In this document: positions 54,436 to 62,665 of the stretch, piece by piece | Layout: every line of letters begins with the position of its first letter | Numbering within the stretch: the first letter of the stretch is position 1 | From: Sphingomicrobium nitratireducens | Lineage (GTDB): Bacteria > Pseudomonadota > Alphaproteobacteria > Sphingomonadales > Sphingomonadaceae | Assembly (NCBI RefSeq): GCF_026157035.1 | Contig: NZ_JANJZA010000001.1 | Coordinates: 289,001-353,000 of the forward strand | Length of the DNA: 64,000 bases | Direction: 5' to 3' | Notes under the pieces: generated by a model | What the model was told of the DNA's origin: nothing | What the model saw: only the letters and a program-made list of their open reading frames with translations | The model's database searches: none | Translations under genes and position numbers: made by a program

Positions 54436-56192
54436 GCCAGTTCCTCCACGGCCTTGAGCAGCGAGGGGCCGAAGCGTTCGAGTTTCTTTTCGCCGATCCC
54501 GTCGATGGTGGAAAGCGCGGACAGGCTGTCGGGTTGCATCGCGGCGACCGCGCGCAGCGTGGAATCGTGGAAAATGACGTAGGGCGGGACGCCCTCTTCC
54601 TTCGCCAATTGTCGCCGCCATTCGCGCAATGCCTCGAATTTCGGGTCGTGCGGATAGTCTGCCCTGTCGCGCGAACGCCGCCGCGAGGCGCGTGCCGGGG
54701 GCCGCGCGATGACCATCTGTTCCTCGCCCTTGAGGATCGCCTTGGCAGCGGGGCCGAACGAGAGGCCACCGAAATCGTCGGCGCGCAGCGCGTCGCGCGC
54801 GATCAGTGCCCGCGCCACCGGCCGCACCAGCTTCAACTCGTCCGCGTCCATGATGCCGAACACCGAGATCGCGTGGTGCCCGTTCATGCGCACCTTCTCG
54901 TTATCGTCGCCGCCCAGCACCTGCGCTAGATAGGCGATGCCGAAGCGCATCTCGGTGCGGAACGCCGCCGACAGGATCTTCTGCGCGACCACGCTGACGT
55001 CGATCGTCTCGGGCGGGGCGAGGCAATTGTCGCAATTGCCGCACGTCTCGGGCGGATCTTCCCCGAAATGCCTGAGCAGGATGGCGCGGCGGCAGGTCGC
55101 CGCCTCGACGAACGCCGCCAGCGCGTTGAGCCGCTCGCGCTCGGCATTGCGGCGTTCGGGTTCGACCTCGGTCTCGATGCGGCGGCGGGCGCGCGCGAAA
55201 TCCTCGGCGCCCCAGAACAGCCATGCCTCGGCCGGATCGCCGTCGCGTCCCGCGCGTCCGGTCTCCTGATAATAGGCCTCGATCGACTTGGGCACGCCGG
55301 CATGGGCGATGAAGCGCACGTCGGGCTTGTCGATCCCCATGCCGAACGCGACCGTGGCCGCGATCACCATCTCCTCGCTTTCGACGAAATGCTCCTGGTT
55401 GCCCTCGCGCACATTCTTGTCGAGCCCGGCATGGTAGGCCGCGCTCGGCCGCCCGCTTTCGCGCAATTGCTCGGCGACGCGCTCGGTCTGCGCGCGGCTC
55501 GGGCAATAGACGATACCCGGTCCCTCGTGCGCCGCGACCAGCCGCTTCAGCTGCGAGGGCAGTCCCTGGCGCGGGACGACGTGGTAGCGGATGTTGGGCC
55601 GGTCGAAGCCCGCGACGATCATCCCCTCGCGCTCGATCCCGAGCTGGTCGCAAATGTCGATGCGGGTGCGCTTGTCGGCAGTGGCGGTCAGGGCGAGGCG
55701 CGGCGCGCCGAAATGATCGAGCAGCGGACGCAGCAGGCGATAGTCGGGGCGGAAGTCGTGTCCCCATTCGGACACGCAATGCGCCTCGTCGATCGCAAAC
55801 AGCGCGATGCGCCCTTCCTCGAGCAGCCGCCCGAACCCGTCGGTCGTGGCGCGTTCGGGGGCGACGTAGAGAAGGTCGAGTTCGCCCTGCCGGAAGGCGT
55901 CCTGCACCGCGCGCCAGTCCTCGGTCATGCTGGTCAGCGAGGCGGCGCGAATGCCGTTGGCACGCGCCGAGCGGACCTGGTCCTGCATCAGCGCGATCAG
56001 CGGCGAGATGACGATCGCCGTGCCGTCGAGCGCGATCGCGGGGAGCTGGTAGCAAAGCGATTTGCCCGCCCCCGTCGGCATCACCGCAAGCGTGTCGTGC
56101 CCGTCCATCGTGCGCGCGACGACGTCTTCCTGCACCCCGCGGAAGGAAGAGAAGCCGAAGACGTCATGGAGGAGGCTGTGAATGTCGCGCAC
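54429..56192 (-). CDS. recQ: ATP-dependent DNA helicase RecQ
   Basis: 587 residues from a GTG at 56192 that follows AAGGAG closely; ATGs at 56234 and 56249 are in-frame alternatives, so the start is uncertain. Helicase motifs: Thr-Gly-Ala-Gly-Lys-Ser, Asp-Glu-Ala-His, Gln-Glu-Thr-Gly-Arg-Ala-Gly-Arg-Asp. The RQC zinc site is Cys-Arg-Arg ... Cys-Gly-Asn-Cys-Asp-Asn-Cys, and a C-terminal HRDC domain ends in Ile-Gly-Glu-Lys-Lys-Leu-Glu. It acts in recombinational repair. Confidence 0.94.
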   Translation of the reverse strand: MRDIHSLLHDVFGFSSFRGVQEDVVARTMDGHDTLAVMPTGAGKSLCYQLPAIALDGTAIVISPLIALMQDQVRSARANGIRAASLTSMTEDWRAVQDAFRQGELDLLYVAPERATTDGFGRLLEEGRIALFAIDEAHCVSEWGHDFRPDYRLLRPLLDHFGAPRLALTATADKRTRIDICDQLGIEREGMIVAGFDRPNIRYHVVPRQGLPSQLKRLVAAHEGPGIVYCPSRAQTERVAEQLRESGRPSAAYHAGLDKNVREGNQEHFVESEEMVIAATVAFGMGIDKPDVRFIAHAGVPKSIEAYYQETGRAGRDGDPAEAWLFWGAEDFARARRRIETEVEPERRNAERERLNALAAFVEAATCRRAILLRHFGEDPPETCGNCDNCLAPPETIDVSVVAQKILSAAFRTEMRFGIAYLAQVLGGDDNEKVRMNGHHAISVFGIMDADELKLVRPVARALIARDALRADDFGGLSFGPAAKAILKGEEQMVIARPPARASRRRSRDRADYPHDPKFEALREWRRQLAKEEGVPPYVIFHDSTLRAVAAMQPDSLSALSTIDGIGEKKLERFGPSLLKAVEELAC

Positions 56193-56322
56193 GGGCTCCT
56201 TCAATGGGCGAAGCGCGCCCGCCCGGCAAGCCATGACGGGCGGTGCCATCAAGACGTAACAGAAGCGCCATAGGGACCGGAGCCAAGGCGGGTGATCCGC
56301 ACTGGAAACAAGAGACGATCAG

Positions 56323-56538
56323 ATGGATGCGATTCCCTTCGTGATGGTGCTGCTGGGCTGCGTCGACGGCGGCGCGACCTGCGAGCCGATCACCACACTT
56401 CCTGCCGCCTATGCGAGCGAGCAGAGCTGCATGGCCTCGCGCGGCGAAATCCTCGAGGCGCTGGGCGACGACCGCATCGTTGCCGAATGCCGCCCCGAGG
56501 GCAGCCCTGCGCGCTATGCCGCCAAGGTGACCGCCTGA
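56323..56538 (+). CDS. Small cysteine-containing protein of unknown function
   Basis: 71 residues. A short hydrophobic start (Pro-Phe-Val-Met-Val-Leu-Leu-Gly-Cys) is followed by three more cysteines (residues 20, 36 and 56). The N-terminus lacks the basic residues of a standard signal, so export is uncertain. Similar short proteins occur in other sphingomonads without a known role. It stands alone between divergent recQ and the HerA-like gene. Confidence 0.6.
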   Translation: MDAIPFVMVLLGCVDGGATCEPITTLPAAYASEQSCMASRGEILEALGDDRIVAECRPEGSPARYAAKVTA

Positions 56539-56634
56539 ATTGATGCACGCGTGACACGCCTGCGCGCCTAAAGCGCAGGACCCACGCGATCCGCCCTTGC
56601 GCGCCGAGTCCCCTCGCTGCCACAGTCGGCCGCG

Positions 56635-58092
56635 ATGACCGTTTCCGTCGACATGGGCCTCGATCCCCTTTCGAAGCCCGTCCACCTCGATCTCGAAGAA
56701 CTGCTTGCGACCCGCCTGCTCGTCCAGGGCAATTCGGGGAGCGGAAAGTCGCACCTGTTGCGCCGCCTGCTCGAAAGGAGTGCGGGGCAGGTGCAGCAGG
56801 TCATCGTCGATCCCGAGGGCGAATTCGTCACGCTCGCCGACAAATACGGTCACGTCGCGATCGAGGCTGCCGCGCACAGCGAGACCGAGATCGCCAAGCT
56901 CGCGGGCCGCATCCGCGAACACCGCCTGTCGGTCGTGCTCAGCCTCGAAGGGCTCGAGACGGACGGGCAGATGCGCTGCGCCGCCGCCTTCCTCAACGCC
57001 CTGTTCGATGCGAAGCGCGAACATTGGTATCCCGCGCTGGTGGTGGTCGACGAAGCGCAGATGTTCGCCCCCACCGGCGGCGGCGAAGTGCCCGAGGAAG
57101 TGCGCCGCGCGAGCCTGTCGGCAATGACCAACCTGATGTGCCGGGGCCGCAAGCGCGGGCTCGCCGGGATCATCGCCACCCAGCGCCTCGCCAAGCTTGC
57201 CAAGAACGTGGCCGCCGAAGCGTCCAACTTCCTGATGGGCCGCACCTTCCTCGACATCGACATGGCGCGCGCGGCCGACCTGCTCGGCATGGAGCGGCGC
57301 CAGGCGGAGCAGATCCGCGACCTTGAGCGCGGCCAATTCCTCGGACTCGGCCCGGCCGTCTCGCGCCGCCCCTTGAAGGTCATGATCGGCTCGGTCGAAA
57401 CCGGCCCGCGCGAAGGCACGCCCAAGCTCGTGCCGCTTCCCGAGGCGGCGCCCGAGGATGTCGAAGCGCTATTGTTCGACGGGCTCGAGGACGCGCCGGT
57501 CCCCGCGCCGCCGCCCAGGCCCGAACCCAAGCCGTTGCCGTCCGAGACGATGATGGAAGCGCTCGCCGCCTCGGTGCAGGCCAAGCGCGACGACGAGCCA
57601 GCGGCCGCGGAACGCGACCCCGCCGAGATCGAGGGGGTGATCGCCGCCGTGCTCGAAGCGATCGTCGAGGACGAGGAAAGCGCGGGGCGCTCGGCGAGCC
57701 TGCTCTACCAGGATTTCTCGGTCCGCTGCCGCATGGCAGGCGTATCCAAGCCGCCGCTCGACCTGCCCGGCTTTACCCGCCGCCTGTCCGCCGCGCGCGC
57801 CGGCATCTTCTGTGCGCTCGACGAGGAATGGGGCGCCGCCTTGGAGGCCGCCGAGGACTTGCCCGAAGACATGCTCGGCCCGTTCCTACTGGTCGCCCGC
57901 GCGGCCCGCGACGGCGCGCCCTGTCCCAGCGACGAGGATATCGCGACGAGCTACGGCACTGCCAGCCTCGGCCGCGCGCGCCGCCTGCTGAGCTACATCG
58001 AAAGCCGCGACCTCATCGTCACGCGCACCGATCTCGGCGGCAAGCGCTCGATTGCGATCCCCGCATTGGGCTGGGCGACCGCGGCCGCGTAG
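56635..58092 (+). CDS. HerA-like ATPase (DUF87)
   Basis: 485 residues. Walker A Gly-Asn-Ser-Gly-Ser-Gly-Lys-Ser is at about residues 33-40, Walker B Val-Val-Val-Asp-Glu-Ala-Gln near 140, and the Arg-Lys-Arg-Gly region with Ile-Ile-Ala-Thr-Gln-Arg follows, as in HerA/FtsK-type motors. The C-terminal 200 residues, after a Pro-rich linker, are helical and not recognised. No NurA-like nuclease is adjacent, so a DNA-repair role is only inferred. Its stop directly abuts the convergent exporter stop. Confidence 0.85.
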   Translation: MTVSVDMGLDPLSKPVHLDLEELLATRLLVQGNSGSGKSHLLRRLLERSAGQVQQVIVDPEGEFVTLADKYGHVAIEAAAHSETEIAKLAGRIREHRLSVVLSLEGLETDGQMRCAAAFLNALFDAKREHWYPALVVVDEAQMFAPTGGGEVPEEVRRASLSAMTNLMCRGRKRGLAGIIATQRLAKLAKNVAAEASNFLMGRTFLDIDMARAADLLGMERRQAEQIRDLERGQFLGLGPAVSRRPLKVMIGSVETGPREGTPKLVPLPEAAPEDVEALLFDGLEDAPVPAPPPRPEPKPLPSETMMEALAASVQAKRDDEPAAAERDPAEIEGVIAAVLEAIVEDEESAGRSASLLYQDFSVRCRMAGVSKPPLDLPGFTRRLSAARAGIFCALDEEWGAALEAAEDLPEDMLGPFLLVARAARDGAPCPSDEDIATSYGTASLGRARRLLSYIESRDLIVTRTDLGGKRSIAIPALGWATAAA

Positions 58093-59910
58093 CTACTCTG
58101 CTGCGTCCTCGAGCGCACGCTCGGCGGCCTGTCGCGCCCATAGTTCGGCGTAGAGTCCGCCCTTGGCGAGCAGCTGGTCGTGCGTGCCCTGCTCGGCGAC
58201 GCGGCCTTCGTCGAGGACGACGATGCTGTCGGCACCGGTGATGGTCGACAGGCGGTGCGCGATGACCATCGACGTGCGCTTCTTCATCACCCGGTCGAGG
58301 GTCGACTGGATTGCCTCCTCAGTGCGGCTGTCGAGCGCGCTGGTCGCCTCGTCGAGGATCAGGATCGGCGGGTCCTTGACCAGCGTGCGCGCGATCGCGA
58401 CGCGCTGCTTCTCGCCGCCGGACAGCTTCAGCCCGCGCTCGCCGACCTTGGTGTCGTAACCCTCGGGAAGCTGCGCGATGAAGCCGTCGATCGCGGCGCC
58501 CTTCGCGGCGTCCTCGATCACGTCGGGCGTCGCGGCCTCGCGCCCGTAGCCGATATTGTAGCCGATCGTATCGTTGAACAGCACGGTGTCCTGCGGGACG
58601 ATCCCGATCGCCTCGCGCAGGCTCGCCTGCGTAACGCCGGCGATGTCCTGCCCGTCGATCGCAATGTGGCCGGAAGTGGGATCGTAAAAGCGGTAGAGTA
58701 GCCGCGCGAGGGTCGACTTGCCCGCGCCCGACGGGCCGACCACCGCGAGGCTGGTGCCTGCGGGGACAGCGAGGTCGAGGCCCTTGAGGATCTCGCGCCC
58801 GTCCTCGTAGGCGAAGCGCACATTCTCGAACCGCACTGCGCCGTCGGTGACGAGAAGCGGTTGCGCATCGGCTGCATCGACGATCTCGGCAGGCGTATCG
58901 AGCAGTTCGAACATCTGCTCCATGTCGATCAGCCCCTGCTTGATCGAGCGGTAGACCCAGCCGAGCATGTCGAGCGGGCGGAAGAGTTGCATCAAGAGCG
59001 CGTTGACCAGCACCACGTCGCCCGGGGTGAAGCGCCCGACGCTCCAGCCCCAGACGGTAAAGCCCATCGCGCCCGCCATCATCAGGTTGGTGATCAGCGA
59101 CTGGCCGACATTGAGCCAGGCGAGGCTGGTCTCGTTCTTGACCGCAGCGTCGGTGAAGCTCGCCACCGCGCGGTCGTACTGTTTCGCCTCGCGCTCTTCG
59201 GCGCCGAAATATTTGACCGTCTCGTAATTCAGGAGGCTGTCGACCGCGCGCTGGGTGGCGACATTGTCCTCGTCGTTCATCGTGCGCCGGATCGCGACCC
59301 GCCACTCGGTCACTTTCCACGTGAAGAAGATGTAGCCAACCACCATCGCCAGCGTCGCCAGCACCATTCCCGCACCGAACTTGACGAAGAAGATCACGCA
59401 GATCGCGGTCAGCTCGATCGCGGTGGGAGCGATGTTGAAGAGGAGGAAGTAGAGCATCGAATCGATGCTCTTGGTGCCGCGCTCGACGATGCGCGTGAGG
59501 CTGCCGGTGCGCCGCTCGAGGTGGAAGCGCAGCGACAGCGCATGAATATGGCGGAACAGGCGTTGGGCCAGCCGCCGCGCGGCATCCTGCCCGACGCGTT
59601 CGAACAAGGCGTTGCGCAGATTGTCAGCCAGGACCGAGCCGAAGCGCATCCCGGCATAGGCCAGCACCAGCCCGCCCACGATCGCGAATGCCTCGCGCTC
59701 GACCGACATGCCGTCGACAACGCCCTTGTAGAAGAAAGGCATGGTGAGGATCGCCGCCTTGCCCACCAGCACGAGGAGCAAGGCCGCTACCACGCGTGCG
59801 CGCAATGCGGGTGCGTCCTTTGGCCACAGCATCGGGAGGAATCGCCACAGGATGGCGAAGCTTCCGCGCTCCTTGGTGTCTTTCACGCTGGAAGGGCCGC
59901 CCCGTCGCAT
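58093..59910 (-). CDS. Atm1/HMT1-type ABC exporter (fused permease-ATPase)
   Basis: 605 residues from the ATG at 59910; an in-frame GTG at 59952 is a weaker alternative. Six membrane helices (residues 25-310) precede a nucleotide-binding domain with Gly-Pro-Ser-Gly-Ala-Gly-Lys-Ser, Leu-Ser-Gly-Gly-Glu-Lys-Gln-Arg and Ile-Leu-Asp-Glu-Ala-Thr-Ser-Ala. The phrase Asn-Tyr-Glu-Thr-Val-Lys-Tyr-Phe-Gly is a mark of the Atm1 group, which exports glutathione-linked metal or sulfur species. Confidence 0.92.
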   Translation of the reverse strand: MRRGGPSSVKDTKERGSFAILWRFLPMLWPKDAPALRARVVAALLLVLVGKAAILTMPFFYKGVVDGMSVEREAFAIVGGLVLAYAGMRFGSVLADNLRNALFERVGQDAARRLAQRLFRHIHALSLRFHLERRTGSLTRIVERGTKSIDSMLYFLLFNIAPTAIELTAICVIFFVKFGAGMVLATLAMVVGYIFFTWKVTEWRVAIRRTMNDEDNVATQRAVDSLLNYETVKYFGAEEREAKQYDRAVASFTDAAVKNETSLAWLNVGQSLITNLMMAGAMGFTVWGWSVGRFTPGDVVLVNALLMQLFRPLDMLGWVYRSIKQGLIDMEQMFELLDTPAEIVDAADAQPLLVTDGAVRFENVRFAYEDGREILKGLDLAVPAGTSLAVVGPSGAGKSTLARLLYRFYDPTSGHIAIDGQDIAGVTQASLREAIGIVPQDTVLFNDTIGYNIGYGREAATPDVIEDAAKGAAIDGFIAQLPEGYDTKVGERGLKLSGGEKQRVAIARTLVKDPPILILDEATSALDSRTEEAIQSTLDRVMKKRTSMVIAHRLSTITGADSIVVLDEGRVAEQGTHDQLLAKGGLYAELWARQAAERALEDAAE

Positions 59911-60006
59911 GGGGGCGAAGTAGGGATTGGTGAACGAGGCGGCAAGATGCACGCGCGGCGTTGGGAAATATCCCTATCGATCGGCGGGAAATCCCACCAA
60001 CTCTTC

Positions 60007-60019
60007 GACGCGCAGCGTC
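60007..60019. promoter_or_regulatory. Inverted repeat upstream of sigma-54-type promoter
   Basis: GACGC-GCA-GCGTC is a perfect dyad about 64 bases before the predicted start. This is the distance at which enhancer-binding proteins such as PspF sit, with an A/T-rich stretch between it and the promoter. Binding by any named activator is not shown. Confidence 0.35.
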
Positions 60020-60049
60020 TCAAGCATTGAAAAACATGGCTTTTTAAAA

Positions 60050-60066
60050 TTGGCACGGCTTGTGCA
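60050..60066 (+). promoter_or_regulatory. Sigma-54 (-24/-12) promoter
   Basis: TTGGCACGGCTTGTGCA matches the RpoN consensus: YTGGCACG complete, GG (60052-60053) and GC (60064-60065) with exactly 10 bases between, and TGCA at -12. Only the first T of the -12 block is replaced by G. Transcription would start near 60077, 39 bases before the 35-residue peptide gene and in front of pspC. Confidence 0.75.
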
Positions 60067-60075
60067 TTGGTTAAG

Positions 60076-60097
60076 GCGAGCCCAATGGTGGGCTCGC
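60076..60097 (+). promoter_or_regulatory. Perfect 8-bp hairpin at the 5' end of the leader
   Basis: GCGAGCCC pairs with GGGCTCGC around loop AATGGT. It would lie at the very 5' end of the sigma-54 transcript and ends 18 bases before the peptide ATG, leaving the AAAAAGGG ribosome-binding site free. It may protect the mRNA or modulate its translation. Confidence 0.55.
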
Positions 60098-60115
60098 AAA
60101 AAGGGAAACAGAACA

Positions 60116-60223
60116 ATGCAACTCTCGCTCGACAAACAGAATGCCATCGCCTCGATCGCGCTCTCGCTGATCTCCGCCGCCCTCTTCGTGAGTGCTGCCA
60201 TCAGCCCGCTGCCGATCGCGTAA
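60116..60223 (+). CDS. 35-residue single-helix membrane peptide
   Basis: Met-Gln-Leu-Ser-Leu-Asp-Lys-Gln-Asn followed by one hydrophobic stretch of about 24 residues ending in Ile-Ala. AAAAAGGGAAACAG lies upstream as a ribosome-binding site, and the gene has its own stop at 60221-60223. It is the first gene behind the sigma-54-type promoter and lies 30 bases before the PspC gene, so the two probably act together at the inner membrane. Confidence 0.7.
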   Translation: MQLSLDKQNAIASIALSLISAALFVSAAISPLPIA

Positions 60224-60253
60224 ATCCACTCACTCGAACCGAAAGAGAACTCC

Positions 60254-60439
60254 ATGGCCAACAAATTCCTGGTCAAGAAGAGCGAAGCCAAGATCATGGG
60301 TGTCGCTGCGGGTCTTGCCGATTACACCGGCGTCGACGCGCTCCTCATCCGCCTCGGCCTCGTCGGCGCGACGCTGCTGACCGGTGGTATCGTCATCGTC
60401 TTCTACATCCTGACCGGCCTGCTGGCGGACGCCGCCTGA
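60254..60439 (+). CDS. PspC-domain membrane protein
   Basis: 61 residues, only the PspC core: Gly-Val-Ala-Ala-Gly-Leu-Ala-Asp-Tyr-Thr-Gly-Val-Asp, then a hydrophobic helix ending Phe-Tyr-Ile-Leu-Thr-Gly. GAAAGAG precedes the ATG. PspC senses membrane stress in the phage-shock system. Here PspA, PspB and PspF are not in the neighbourhood, but the sigma-54-type promoter is kept. Confidence 0.88.
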   Translation: MANKFLVKKSEAKIMGVAAGLADYTGVDALLIRLGLVGATLLTGGIVIVFYILTGLLADAA

Positions 60440-60453
60440 GGCCACGCTCGGCA

Positions 60454-60484
60454 GGCCCGCGCCTTCATCGCGAAGGGGCGGGCC
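60454..60484 (+). terminator. Hairpin after pspC, probable terminator
   Basis: GGCCCGC pairs with GCGGGCC, with CCTT/AAGG continuing the stem after one mismatch. It is followed by TCGCTTT, only a weak T-run. It lies between the converging pspC and SLC13 genes. Confidence 0.5.
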
Positions 60485-60503
60485 TCGCTTTACCGGGTCC
60501 TCG

Positions 60504-62288
60504 TCAGAGCCCGTAGGTCAGCGACAGGATCACCGACAGGCTGACCACCATCAGGAAGACGAGCGGAATCCCCGTCTTCAGATAATCCTTAAATTCGTAA
60601 TCGCCTTCGGCCATGATCAGCATGTTGGTCTGGTAGGCAATCGGCGTCGCGTAGCACAGGTTGCAGCCGAACAGCACGGCCAGCACCAGCGGCTCCACCG
60701 GCAATCCCAACTGTCCCGCCAGACTGAAGGCGATCGGCGTGCCCACCGCGGCCGCGGTCGCGTTCGAAGCGAAGTTGGTGAGCAACGTCACGAACAGCAT
60801 GATCAGCGCGAGCACGATCGAGGGCGCGAGGCCTTCCATGCCGGCCGCGAGCGACGTGCCGAGATATTGCGCCGCGCCCGAATCCAGGATCAGTCGCCCG
60901 ATCGCGATCGACGCGGCGACCAGCACGATCACCTTGGCCGAAAGCGCCCTTCCCACTTTCTCGAAATGGACGCAGCCGGTGATGAACATGGCGACCGCGC
61001 CCGCCAGCGCGGAGATGGCGATCGGCACAATGCCCAGCGAGGCGAGCAGCACTGCGGTTCCCATGATCGCGATCGCGGTGAGCGCCTTGGACGTGCGCGG
61101 CAGCGGCTTGGCGCCGTCGAGCAGGAGCAGCGTTTCGCCCTGCGCGAATTCCTGCAGGGCGCGCTCGCGACCGAGCACGAGCAGGATGTCGCCTTCGGCG
61201 AGCCGTGCCTCGGCGCTCATCTCGCGCGGGGGCGCGAAGCCGCGGCTCGGTGCCTGCGCGACGCCCATCACCGCGACGCCCTTGATGCCCGCGGTCTGGA
61301 GCGTGCGTCCGACCAGGCGGCTGTCGCCCGACACTGCCATCTCGGCCTCGATCAGGTCCTCGCCCGACTTGGCGCTTTCCTTGTGGAGGCGGTCGACCAG
61401 CCAGCGCGGCGCCGCGGTCGCGCCGAGCTTGCGTGCGCCCTCGCGCAGCGCGTCGGGGGTCGCGAAGACCGGGATCCGCGCGCCCGGCTGCAGCGCGTCG
61501 GGCGGGCTGAGGAAATCGAACTGTTCGGGAAGCTTGTCCGTCAGTTCTTCCGCCGGTGCGCCGAGATAGGAACTCGACGTGCCGACCCTGAGCGTCGCGA
61601 TGAACCGGCGGGGCTCATGGCCGGCCTCGACGCTGTTGTCGGGCAAAAGCCGCGGCATCACCAGCCAGATGTAGGGCAGGCAGACGAGCGCCGCCATCAG
61701 CACAATCGGGGTGAAGTGGAAGATGGGCAGTTCGGGCAGGCCGAGGTCGGCCGCGATCGCCACCACCAGCAGGTTGGTCGAGGTGCCGATGGTGGTCGCC
61801 ATGCCGCCGATGAGGATGGCGGCGTTGAGCGGGATCAGCGTCTTGGACGCCGGCATCGCGCCCTGCTGGGCGAGCTGGACCATGATCGGGATCAGGAGCA
61901 CGAGGACCGGCGTGTCGTTGACGACCATGCTCGCCGCCATGGCGAGGCCCAGCGTGACGAGGAGGCCCAGATGATGGCCGATCCTCCAGATTCCCGCGAG
62001 CGCGCGCGCGGCCGGCTGGAGCGCGCCGGTGACGACGAGGCCCCTCCCCATCACCATCAGTGCGGAGATGGTGATGAGCGCGGTATGGCCGAATCCGCCG
62101 AACGCGATCTCGAGCCCGTCCTTGGGGGCGGTGCCGGGTAGAGGCACGAGGTAGAGCATCAGCGCGATCGCGCCGATCGTCATTAGCGAGACGATTTCCA
62201 CGCGGAACCGGTTGGACGCGAAGGCGACGAACATCCCGACCGCCACGAGCATGGCGAGCGCGGCATGAAGGCTGGGAAGCGCGATCAC
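60504..62288 (-). CDS. SLC13/DASS-family permease with TrkA-C domains
   Basis: 594 residues from a GTG at 62288. Membrane helices at each end flank a cytoplasmic middle (about residues 225-400) with two RCK_C-like segments, such as Gly-Asp-Ser-Arg-Leu-Val-Gly-Arg-Thr-Leu. Ser-Asn-Ala-Thr-Ala-Ala and Val-Asn-Asp-Thr-Pro-Val match the SLC13 transport motifs. Substrates in the family include sulfate, dicarboxylates and citrate; which applies here is unknown. Confidence 0.88.
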   Translation of the reverse strand: MIALPSLHAALAMLVAVGMFVAFASNRFRVEIVSLMTIGAIALMLYLVPLPGTAPKDGLEIAFGGFGHTALITISALMVMGRGLVVTGALQPAARALAGIWRIGHHLGLLVTLGLAMAASMVVNDTPVLVLLIPIMVQLAQQGAMPASKTLIPLNAAILIGGMATTIGTSTNLLVVAIAADLGLPELPIFHFTPIVLMAALVCLPYIWLVMPRLLPDNSVEAGHEPRRFIATLRVGTSSSYLGAPAEELTDKLPEQFDFLSPPDALQPGARIPVFATPDALREGARKLGATAAPRWLVDRLHKESAKSGEDLIEAEMAVSGDSRLVGRTLQTAGIKGVAVMGVAQAPSRGFAPPREMSAEARLAEGDILLVLGRERALQEFAQGETLLLLDGAKPLPRTSKALTAIAIMGTAVLLASLGIVPIAISALAGAVAMFITGCVHFEKVGRALSAKVIVLVAASIAIGRLILDSGAAQYLGTSLAAGMEGLAPSIVLALIMLFVTLLTNFASNATAAAVGTPIAFSLAGQLGLPVEPLVLAVLFGCNLCYATPIAYQTNMLIMAEGDYEFKDYLKTGIPLVFLMVVSLSVILSLTYGL

Positions 62289-62405
62289 CGGTCAGCCCCC
62301 CCGTCGATGGTTGCGCACTGTCACGCCGGCGACATTATGCGGGGCTTGCGCGGAAATATAGCCCCCGCGCTCGCGCCTTCCTGTGTCGGGATACGGACTT
62401 TGGTC

Positions 62406-62434
62406 TTGACGGGCGCGAATGCGCGGTTTCTGCT
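62406..62434 (+). promoter_or_regulatory. Possible promoter of the 50-residue membrane-protein gene
   Basis: TTGACG (62406-62411) is a good -35, but the -10 at 17 bases (TCTGCT, 62429-62434) is poor. It lies in the 202-base divergent gap before the gene at 62491. Confidence 0.3.
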
Positions 62435-62490
62435 GCAACCTATGCCCGCTCCCGTAGGTTGGACGAGGCAGGAAAGGCAGGAACGGCCGC

Positions 62491-62643
62491 ATGGAAAAAA
62501 TCGGCGATGAAGTCCATCTCAACGAGGAAGAGGCCACCGGTGGCAGCAAGCCGCACGTGATGCGCTGGGTCCTCGGCGTCTCGCTCGTCCTCATTGTCAT
62601 CGCCATGTCGCTCGTCTGGCTGATCCCGTCGATTTTCGGCTGA
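62491..62643 (+). CDS. 50-residue membrane protein
   Basis: Acidic N-terminus (Glu-Lys-Ile-Gly-Asp-Glu-Val-His-Leu-Asn-Glu-Glu-Glu), then one transmembrane helix of about 22 residues (Trp-Val-Leu-Gly-Val-Ser-Leu ... Trp-Leu-Ile-Pro) and a short end Ser-Ile-Phe-Gly. GGAAAGGCAGGAA lies upstream. The frame ends at the TGA 62641-62643, 22 bases before the phosphorylase gene. Composition and ribosome-binding site make it a convincing small gene; no function is known. Confidence 0.65.
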   Translation: MEKIGDEVHLNEEEATGGSKPHVMRWVLGVSLVLIVIAMSLVWLIPSIFG

Positions 62644-62665
62644 TGCTCGGCTAAACTCGGCCGCG

